This document shows, in pieces, positions 56,296-64,000 of a DNA stretch of 64,000 nt (positions are counted from its first letter, which is position 1; the number at the start of each line of letters is the position of its first letter). The stretch covers positions 2,117,694 through 2,181,693 of the forward strand of contig OX465584.1 of assembly GCA_950022655.1 (NCBI GenBank), in the 5' to 3' direction. The stretch comes from Alentia gelatinosa (Eukaryota > Annelida > Polychaeta > Phyllodocida > Polynoidae). The notes below the pieces were generated by a model. That model was not told the DNA's origin, made no database searches, and saw only the letters and a program-made list of their open reading frames with translations. A program made the translations under genes and the position numbers.

Positions 56296-56492
56296 GCGCC
56301 GGCGGACGTGAGGGGCACGCCGGCGGACGTGAGGGGCACGCCGGCGGACGTGAGGGGCACGCCGGCGGACGTGAGGGGCACGCCGGCGGACGTGAGGGGC
56401 ACGCCGGCGGACGTGAGGGCCACGCCGGCGGACGTGAGGGGCACGCCGGCGGACGTGAGGGGCACGCCGGCGGACGAGAGGGGCACGCCGGC
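56296..56492. repeat. 21-bp GC-rich minisatellite, about 9 copies
   Basis: The unit is CGCCGGCGGACGTGAGGGGC plus A. Confidence 0.96.
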
Positions 56493-57978
56493 GTGCACAT
56501 ATTAGCTTGAAGACAGGAGAGGATCTTCTGTCCTGGCAATGCTCCGACCAGCTAAGTGTAACAGATTGGACGGATTCCAATGTTCCTCGTGAGAGTTTCT
56601 GCCGAGCTGGCACCTGAGGCCTGCTGTAGGCGTGTCAGGTGAGTGTCACCGGGGAGGTTCTTATCATTCACTCACATATTGCCTTTATGCGCCCAGACTC
56701 ATAAACCGCGCTGACCGGGCGGCGCCACCTGCAGGAAAAGGACCGGTAGGGGCGCTGTAGTCTGCAGCGTGTATCACGTGACGCTCTGCTGGGTGCTCAA
56801 TGGACGGCAACTAAGGACACTGCCCCACTCGACCATTCACTGAGGACACTGCACCACTCTACACCTTTACTGGGGACACTGCGTCACTCCACTCCTTAAG
56901 GAGGCTGTGACCTGATGGCTGTATATCTCCTAACGCCGCCGTAGCATCAAACTCTAGTGAGATGCGCATCATTCCTGGATATGGCACCTAAGACACTTTT
57001 GTAAGTTAAGTAGTATTGCTCAAGGAATACGCGAGTGATATATCGTTCGTACAAGCTGCAGAGGCGGCCCTGGCCACGTTGTGCTTGCCGCGTTACCGTC
57101 AGGGGAGAGTGGCGCGGTGAGCGTGTTCACGGCGGTGTGGGGGTGGAGCAGACCTGAGCAGGACGAATCACGGCGCCCGTGTGGTGACCGGGCGCCCCGG
57201 AGTGCAGTGGTGGTGTGATGGTAGTAGGTGACATCGCGGGGAACGCGGGGTGGGGCGGCGTGGGGCGGCGTGGGGAGGTGGTGCCTGTCTGTGACTTACT
57301 CTGACGTCATGGATGCACGTGTCTGTTACCCCGCCATCCTCCCTGTCGTCTGCTGCAGTCCCGATCTTTGACCACGTCGTAGGTGAGTCCACGCTGAAAG
57401 GCGCACCTCTCCCGCCCGGTGCTGTTAGCTGAGGGTGAGGGGGGTGAGGGGGTTGAGGGGGTCGACCGTCAGGGGGTTGGTGTGTGCAGTGGTTGCGTCT
57501 CCGTGCCGCCGAGTGAAGTCTGCATCACGCTAGGCACGTGTCGGACACACATCAAGGGAGTCACTTCACTTCTCTAAAGCCTGACCCAAAAGAACCTCTT
57601 CAGGTACTGGCCATTTTTCCAATACTAGGGAGCGGTACCTGCATGTGCGTTATTTACAAACACTTAGCCTTGTTCGTTACTAGCACGATATGTCCTTATA
57701 TGGCAAATGAGTTTCCACCGAGTCTATGTGACGTCAGCTGCCATGGAAACCCCGCCAATGTGGTGCAGAGTAGATTTAAGGCGGGGAATGTGAGACGTGC
57801 TGGACATGATGCTCTGTACCTTTTACGTCCGACTGTGGCACGGAATGAACATCTCTGTACAGAACACGGTTCGGTATAGTCGGAGCTGAGTCATCGTGTA
57901 AAACATACCAGTGACAACTGGAGCGACCTCATCAGAGGTACTTAGATAACGAGGGAAGCCGGGGGTCGTGAAGCTGCC
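56493..57978. other. GC- and CpG-rich upstream region of the GPCR
   Basis: No coding domain recognised. The stretch is richer in G+C and CpG than most of the window and probably includes the promoter and 5' UTR of the GPCR. No convincing TATA box or splice junction could be fixed. G-rich repeats lie at 57240-57275 and 57425-57475. Confidence 0.4.
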
Positions 57979-59139
57979 ATGAACGGCAGCGTGGCAATCA
58001 CCAGACTCTTCGGCCCTCGCCTCCTCGACCCTTCTCTGGACACCAAAGCCATGCAGCCTCTCTACAAACCCGAGTACCTGGTGGACAACGACTCGGGCAA
58101 ACTGCCCTACCCCGAGCTGGCGGCCACGGAGGGCGTGCTCAAGACGTACTACATCCCGGGCATCATCCTGCTGGGCACGGTGGGCAACATCCTCAGCTGC
58201 GTGACGCTGAGCGGCGGCCTCACCTCCAAACTCTCCGCCAACCCCTACCTGGTGGCCCTGTGTCTGTCCGACACCTGCTTCCTGGCCTACCTCTTCCTCG
58301 ACTGGCTGCACTCGCTGGAGATGGGCTTCTTCCTGAGCGGTCTGGGCGGCTGGTGTCAGGCCATGATCTTCTGCAGCTACGTGTGCACCTTCACGGCCAC
58401 CTGGATCCTGGTGTGCCTGAGCGTGGACCGCCTGATCGTGGTCAACCTGCCCGGCAGGTTCGCGCGCCTCTCCTCCCCGCTCAGAGCCAAGATCGCCGCC
58501 CTCGGCGTGCTGGTGGTGGCCATCGTGGTGTACCTCAACATCAGCGTGCTGTACGCCGAGCGCGCCGGCCCCAGCAGCGTCGACTGCATCCCCTTCCCGC
58601 TGTTCCTGAGGGCGCTGCACATCCTGGGCGTGTTCGACGTGTACCTGAACGTCATCCTGCCTTACCTGGCCATCTCGGCGCTCAGCCTGGCCACGCTCTG
58701 CGCGCTCCTCATGCACCACCGCCGCAGGAGAATCGTGATCAGGACAAACGACCACAGGTCGCGGAACGTCAACTTTGAGCGGCGACCTCGCGCCGAGATG
58801 CAGTACACTAAACTGACACTGTCCCTGTGCTGTGCCTTTCTCTGCATGACCCTCCCAGCCACGTTACTCCGACTCTACGGCCACTACACCTTCACCGGCT
58901 ACGTCATCAGTAAAGCGTTCATCCTGTGGCAGAACGTGTTCCTCACGCTCTCCTCGACCAGGTCGGCCATCAACTTCCCGCTCCACTACTGCTGCAGTAA
59001 GGCCTTCAGGAAGGCCTTCAAGTTGTGGGTTCTGGGCAAGCCGCGGAGGAAGTACGTCCAGAACAGACAGCTGTCGACGTCGTCCAGACTCATCAACGCT
59101 CTCCGGATAAGGTCGGACGCGGTGACGACGGCCATGTGA
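57979..59139 (+). CDS. Class A (rhodopsin-like) G-protein-coupled receptor, orphan, probably peptide receptor-like
   Basis: An intact 386-aa single-exon frame. Seven membrane segments are seen at about residues 57-78, 87-110, 126-152, 171-192, 218-244, 277-300 and 313-337. Class A marks are GN in TM1 (GTVGNIL), LCLSD in TM2 (the LxxxD motif), Trp125-Cys126 at the start of TM3 with Cys203 in loop 2 for the disulfide, and DRL at 150-152 in place of DRY. TM6 has FLCMTLP in place of FxxCWxP, and TM7 ends NFPLHY in place of NPxxY, then a basic helix 8. Asn2 (NGS) can be glycosylated. The ATG has G at -3, and an in-frame TAG at 57943-57945 excludes an upstream extension. TM6/TM7 variants recall invertebrate FMRFamide-type and related peptide receptors; the ligand is unknown. 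The stop codon lies at the start of a minisatellite. Confidence 0.92.
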   Translation: MNGSVAITRLFGPRLLDPSLDTKAMQPLYKPEYLVDNDSGKLPYPELAATEGVLKTYYIPGIILLGTVGNILSCVTLSGGLTSKLSANPYLVALCLSDTCFLAYLFLDWLHSLEMGFFLSGLGGWCQAMIFCSYVCTFTATWILVCLSVDRLIVVNLPGRFARLSSPLRAKIAALGVLVVAIVVYLNISVLYAERAGPSSVDCIPFPLFLRALHILGVFDVYLNVILPYLAISALSLATLCALLMHHRRRRIVIRTNDHRSRNVNFERRPRAEMQYTKLTLSLCCAFLCMTLPATLLRLYGHYTFTGYVISKAFILWQNVFLTLSSTRSAINFPLHYCCSKAFRKAFKLWVLGKPRRKYVQNRQLSTSSRLINALRIRSDAVTTAM

Positions 59140-60762
59140 GGCTGCAGTCTGTGTGATGTGAGGTGCTGAGAGGTGGGGACGGCCATGTGAGGCTGCAGTC
59201 TGTGTGATGAGAGGTGCTGAGAGGTGGGGACGGCCATGTGAGGCTGCAGTCTGTGTGATGTGAGGTGGGGACGGCCATGTGAGGCTGTAGTCTGTGTGAT
59301 GTGAGGTGGGGACGGCCATGTGAGGCTGCAGTCTGTGTGATGTGAGGTGGGGACGGCCATGTGAGGCTGTAGTCTGTGTGATGTGAGGTGGGGACGGCCA
59401 TGTGAGGCTGCAGTCTGTGTGATGTGAGGTGGGGACGGCCATGTGAGGCTGCAGTCTGTGTGATGTGAGGTGACGACGGCCATGTGAGGCTGCAGTCTCT
59501 GTGATGTGAGGTGGGGACGGCCATGTGAGGCTGCAGTCTGTGTGCTGTGAGGTGGGGACGGCCATGTGAGGCTGCAGTCTGTGTGATGTGAGGTGCTGAG
59601 AGGTGGGGACGGCCATGTGAGGCTGCAGTCTGTGTGATGTGAGGTGCTGAGAGGTGGGGACGGCCATGTGAGGCTGCAGTCTCTGTGATGTGAGGTGGGG
59701 ACGGCCATGTGAGGCTGCAGTCTGTGTGATGTGAGGTGCTGAGAGGTGGGGACGGCCATGTGAGGCTGCAGTCTGTGTGATGTGAGGTGCTGAGAGGTGG
59801 GGACGGCCATGTGAGGCTGCAGTCTCTGTGATGTGAGGTGGGGACGGCCATGTGAGGCTGCAGTCTGTGTGCTGTGAGGTGGGGACGGCCATGTGAGGCT
59901 GCAGTCTGTGTGATGTGAGGTGCTGAGAGGCAGGGACGGCCATGTGAGGCTGCAGTCTGTGTGATGAGAGGTGGGGACGGCCATGTGAGGCTGCAGTCTG
60001 TGTGATGTGAGGCGGGGACGGCCATGTGAGGCTGCAGTCTGTGTGCTGAGAGGTGGGGACGGCCATGTGAGGCTGCAGTCTGTGTGATGAGAGGTGCTGA
60101 GAGGTGGGGACGGCCATGTGAGGCTGCAGTCTGTGTGATGTGAGGTGGGGACGGCCATGTGAGGCTGCAGTCTGTGTGATGTGAGGTGGGGACGGCCATG
60201 TGAGGCTGCAGTCTGTGTGATGTGAGGTGCTGAGAGGTGGGGACGGCCATGTGAGGCTGCAGTCTGTGTGATGTGAGGTGCTGAGAGGTGGGGACGGCCA
60301 TGTGAGGCTGCAGTCTGTGTGATGTGAGGTGGGGACGGCCATGTGAGGCTGCAGTCTGTGTGCTGTGAGGTGGGGACGGCCATGTGAGGCTGCAGTCTGT
60401 GTGATGAGAGGTGCTGAGAGGTGGGGACGGCCATGTGAGGCTGCAGTCTGTGTGATGTGAGGTGCTGAGAGGTGGGGACGGCCATGTGAGGCTGCAGTCT
60501 GTGTGATGTGAGGTGGGGACGGCCATGTGAGGCTGCAGTCTGTGTGATGTGAGGTGACGACGGCCATGTGAGGCTGCAGTCTCTGTGATGTGAGGTGGGG
60601 ACGGCCATGTGAGGCTGCAGTCTGTGTGATGTGAGGTGGGGACGGCCATGTGAGGCTGCAGTCTGTGTGATGTGAGGTGGGGACGGCCATGTGAGGCTGC
60701 AGTCTGTGTGATGTGAGGTGCTGAGAGGTGGGGACGGCCATGTGAGGCTGCAGTCTGTGTGA
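59119..60762. repeat. 41/51-bp minisatellite starting in the GPCR 3' end
   Basis: The unit is GGGGACGGCCATGTGAGGCT then GCAGTCTGTGTGATGTGAGG plus T, with or without a 10-bp CTGAGAGGTG insert; about 35-38 copies. The first unit contains the last codons and stop of the GPCR (GACGACGGCCATGTGAGG). Two later units (near 59469 and 60548) keep the CDS-like GTGACGACGGCC form. Very long minus-strand open frames here are artefacts. Confidence 0.96.
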
Positions 60763-61060
60763 TGGTTTGCTGATTGGCTTCACTTGGTTGTGCGGGAGTT
60801 ATTACACATATGGTTAGTTAATGATGATAGGATTATCACTGTCATCACAGAGATTGGTTGTGCCTCGTAACCGATGTATTCATTACGTGATTTCAAATAA
60901 CGGTTTTCATTGACTGGGATTTGGTTTCTCTATTTTCGATATAGATTTCCAGTTGTGTCACTAGTTTGTTTATTAATTGTCCCCAGTAAGAAGGGTTGTG
61001 TTGGCAGTCGTAGATCTACACCTTTCCGTTTTACAAATCCTTATTATTATGAGATAACTA
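60763..61060. other. Intergenic, no gene recognised
   Basis: Nothing recognisable. Confidence 0.4.
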
Positions 61061-61315
61061 GAAGGAAACTCATGAGTTGAAAATAACTTGCCCGTACTCC
61101 ACCAAGTTTGACCGCGTAATGTGCGAGGTGAAGCTGAGTGTATTACGTAGCAGTCAAACGAGGTGGAGTGCGAACTAAGTTATTTTCATCGAGTGGCTTT
61201 CTGACTTTATCTCACCCCGTATATATGATCAGAAACATTATCAATCAATATGATGACTCACCCAATTAGTCATTGAGTATTGGGTCCACTACTTTCACGG
61301 CCGTGGAGTATGAGA
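61061..61315. repeat. Dispersed inverted-repeat element (copy 2)
   Basis: It matches 16011-16257 over its whole length, including the internal fold-back (AAAATAACTTGCCCGTACTC against the inverted AACTAAGTTATTTTCATCGA) and the CTTTCACGGCCGTGGAGTA end. Confidence 0.8.
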
Positions 61316-63205
61316 TAAGTCTTTAAATACTTCAGTAAAAACTTGGTAAGTCCACGAGACCTTGGTTTGTTATCTGACGGGAGATTTATTAAGTGTATGT
61401 TAATGTGTATGATAGGGCCAGAGGTCGTAAATAAAGACTATAATAACTGTCTTATCGATTTGCCTTTTTGTAACTTATGAGAAAGCTGATGAATTGCTGA
61501 ATATACTTTTTTTGTAATAAAAGGTTCTTATTTTATATATAATAGATCATTCAAGTATGGCCATTTATCACCTAACGACGGAAAATGCACTGCTGAACTT
61601 TTGTGAAAAGAAATATCTATTGGTGATGCACCCCCATAAAATATGAGTGTTGCCGATGACATACTGGTATGGATTATGGGGACATTGCAAGTCATTGAGG
61701 CACCTGAGCACCGATAAGTCCCTTACTCAGTACGTGTGGCTCACCTGCCGGCCGATTAGTGGCGACATGTGCAACGAGTTCTATCATGACGGGGAAAGTC
61801 TGAATCTGAACCCTGCCTACACTGCAGCTGAATGCATTTATTTCCGATTGCACAATGTGAGGGCTACTTACGTGCTGAAAGGGTCATGATAGAACTCACT
61901 GTCAGTGAGGGGCGCACCCTGTTTACCAAAAAGTTGAGGTGCTTTTAGGGAAAGTTTAGCAAACCAGGTCTGCATTTAATCTGTTTGCATTTTACTAATA
62001 TCTTATCCGAAATGCATAAGGGTCGGTCGGCGGTGTCAGATTCTTGAATTCTTGGTCAAAATCGGTTGGTGTAAATAGGGTCTGAGATTTTTGGGTTTTT
62101 TATTTACGTTTATTGACAAATTCTGGAACTTCCAGTTCTTCCATTTGACATAAAGTGAGAAACTTCCTGAACAAGTAGTGTACTCTGGGCGCTCACTCGC
62201 TATCGCAAATCCATCACCGACATAACATGTATACATCATAGAGATACGTTACTCACAGAAAATCTGTTGATGTTCCCTTTTAAACAATAATTTTGAATCT
62301 AGTTCTTGCAGTTCTTTGGGTAGTTCATTCCAAAGTTTTACCCCCCCGATACATCGGAGTTGGGGGTGGTGTTCCGGTGTTTAGACATTTCAAACAAGAC
62401 TTTCATGAAACACCACAAAATTTTATATAATATTTGTATGGCGTGAATTGTCTTTGCGGAATGATATCACGAAGCTAATCTCAGTGATAAACTCTGTAGC
62501 AGAAGACAACGAACGGCATGTAGACAATCATATGAAATTGAGTGATGTTTAGATTTTATCCTACCCCATCATGTCTTTATAACTTCATATGTCACCTGTG
62601 GCATATAAATATTTTATGGCATAACCGTGACATACAGTTACACCATGTTAAGTCTATGGGGATTTATGTGAGGGGTAGGATGAATTAACATACATGTGCT
62701 CATATATGTGGTCCCATGTTTGGTGCCTTTTATATGTACTAGGAAAGTGAGCCTAGCTGCATATCTATCAAACATGCCATCCTTACAATAGATTACAATA
62801 GAAACTCCATTAATCGTCATAGAGAATGTGTATTCACTATCCACCTACTATGGACCTGTCGTTATAAACGTTTAGAGTCTCGAGGTCGCTATCGACGAAT
62901 ATACGTAAAGCTGTAATCTCCTCGGAGAATGCAGACAGACAGTCCTTCGCGTACAAAGTAGTGCATTGGAAGATCAGGGGTCCGTTTCTTTAAATCAGAA
63001 TATTTCTTGATTGTAAGCTCTTGCAATTAGCAAGTTTTTCAGTTGCAACATTACAGTTACAGAAATTAGGTTGATAGCTGTTAAAGTTACAGCAATGTAC
63101 TTTGTGAGAAGATGAGTGTGATTGAGCTTGATTTACAGGGACTGCACCACTCGGCCAAGTGTACGACACTTTGTTTTATGCTACCCAGGGGTCTGTTACA
63201 TAAAT
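61316..63205. other. Intergenic; one short inverted repeat
   Basis: A 15-bp perfect inverted repeat GAGTTCTATCATGAC (about 61777-61791 and 61884-61898) surrounds the short frame near 61.8 kb. No gene recognised. Confidence 0.45.
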
Positions 63206-63400
63206 ATTGAACGATACGACCATTGTACGATACGATCTATCCAACGATATACGACCTCGTGGACGATCCTCGTCCAATTCGGTTACATAAAATAGATCGT
63301 AGGTAGACACATGAATCGTTCGTACAAATTATCTTATTTTTGACATAGATAGTAAGGGATCGTAGGTTTACTATGTTGAAGCTCCCATCCACACACACTG
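63206..63400. repeat. Dispersed repeat with ATCGTAGG motifs (copy 2)
   Basis: It aligns with 5321-5490 (shared GTTACATAAAATAGATCGTA, GAATCGTTC, TTGACATAGAT, CCATCCACACACA). Its start ACGACCATTGTACGATACGA is an inverted match to 5973-5997. Confidence 0.75.
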
Positions 63401-64000
63401 CTTATGACGTATTGGGTTCCAGCGTTAAAGATCCTTCAGCCCCTTGTATTCAGCCCATATATATAATGTTATATATATATATATATATTTTGTATTTTTT
63501 ATATCTTGTTTATTTCTTATATCACCAATGGTCTTCTTATGGAATTATACATTTTAATTTTAGATCTTAACAAGTGAATTTATTTTTCTTTTTGTTGTTG
63601 TTGTTGTTAGGGTTGTTAAGTGTTTTGATAACCTAACTCCAAGTTGTCACACACCCAGTGAAGTCTGGAGACCAGTTTCACCCTTTGAAACACCCTCCAA
63701 ACCTCACCACTCTGTCATACAAAATGACAGTACCACTTTAGTGACTTTGACACACTGCAAACAACAGTTCCCAGCTGTCTGTCCTACATTCGAGCCTGAT
63801 GAGCACCTTGTGAAACTGTGATGGGTCTCCCAAACCAAGGGATTCCCCCCTAATCCATCACACCAAAACAGGGAAACCCCTCCTGTATTCGTGGTGTCAC
63901 ACTGTCAACAATGGGCGCTACTATGCGTCCCGTTCTGTTGTCAATGTCGCCTTGGTAGCGAGTGGTCTGACTAAAAATAACGTAAGCAGACCACTGCTCC
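63401..64000. other. Intergenic with a (TA)n tract and a short (TTG)n tract
   Basis: (TA)n at about 63471-63488 and (TTG)5-6 at about 63592-63608. No gene recognised. Confidence 0.55.

Noticed and set aside
57823..58755. 310-codon minus-strand frame
   Set aside because: It is antisense to the GPCR, a product of its high GC content and codon bias. Composition (many Gln/His/Glu repeats) is that of a shadow frame.
58864..60783. Three minus-strand open frames of 518-639 codons with HTDCSLTWPSPPH-type repeats
   Set aside because: They coincide with the minisatellite after the GPCR, exist in all three frames, and the longest also runs antisense into the receptor gene. Periodicity without stops explains them.
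61647..61889. 80-codon open frame
   Set aside because: No recognisable domain, start context or conservation evidence; it lies between small inverted repeats.

Overview
The window is animal nuclear DNA, not prokaryotic. It is long, AT-rich, mostly non-coding sequence packed with eukaryotic mobile elements: a Penelope-like element with a GIY-YIG endonuclease, APE-type non-LTR retrotransposons (LINEs), tyrosine-recombinase (DIRS/Ngaro-type) retroelements, a piggyBac element, tRNA-derived SINEs and many small inverted-repeat elements. At least thirteen unrelated minisatellite arrays are also present. This mix suggests an aquatic invertebrate, such as a lancelet or a lophotrochozoan; I cannot name the species. 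The only host gene I can support is an intact, intron-less class A (rhodopsin-like) GPCR at 57979-59139.

Layout. 0-6 kb: a hairpin element, a 68-bp minisatellite, a 0.3-kb inverted-repeat element and a 1.2-kb non-autonomous DNA element (3893-5109). 7.2-9.4 kb, minus strand: a broken Penelope-like element. 12.6-13.7 kb: a decayed family-B DNA polymerase fragment of Polinton/adintovirus type. 15.0-15.5 kb: the 3' end of a LINE. 16.4-20.5 kb: a piggyBac element bounded by TTAA, with a decayed minus-strand transposase and a plus-strand tyrosine recombinase inside. 20.7-21.9 kb: a TA-flanked element related to a 179-bp copy at 42.8 kb. 22.5-23.4 kb: two minisatellites.

23.4-30.6 kb holds the most interesting object, a LINE with an unusual accessory module. 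ORF1 has a coiled coil followed in the same frame by a recognisable NADAR (YbiA-like) domain. ORF1 ends in a TAATG stop/start overlap with an intact SGNH/GDSL-hydrolase ORF. Then come a spacer with four copies of a 16-nt motif and a broken endonuclease/reverse-transcriptase ORF2. A second truncated LINE tail follows directly. A remnant of the upstream minisatellite reappears after its poly-A, so the LINEs appear to have split that array.

31-36 kb: a SINE, a 48-bp and a 32-bp minisatellite, a hairpin element and a (TA)n tract. 38.1-39.2 kb: a deleted DIRS/Ngaro relic on the minus strand. 40.7-43.5 kb: a fuller DIRS/Ngaro element (gag-like ORF, RT, RNase H) with a small DNA element inserted in its RT, followed by another inverted-repeat element that carries a SINE. 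46-51 kb: three minisatellites and a set of large palindromes. 52.8 kb: a piggyBac-like MITE. 53.5-60.8 kb: a GC-rich block with four minisatellites around the GPCR; the last array begins inside the GPCR stop-codon region. 61-64 kb: second copies of two dispersed repeats seen earlier in the window.

Except for the GPCR and the SGNH ORF, every protein-coding remnant is broken by stops, frameshifts, deletions or insertions. The long open frames inside minisatellites are treated as artefacts of repeat periodicity.
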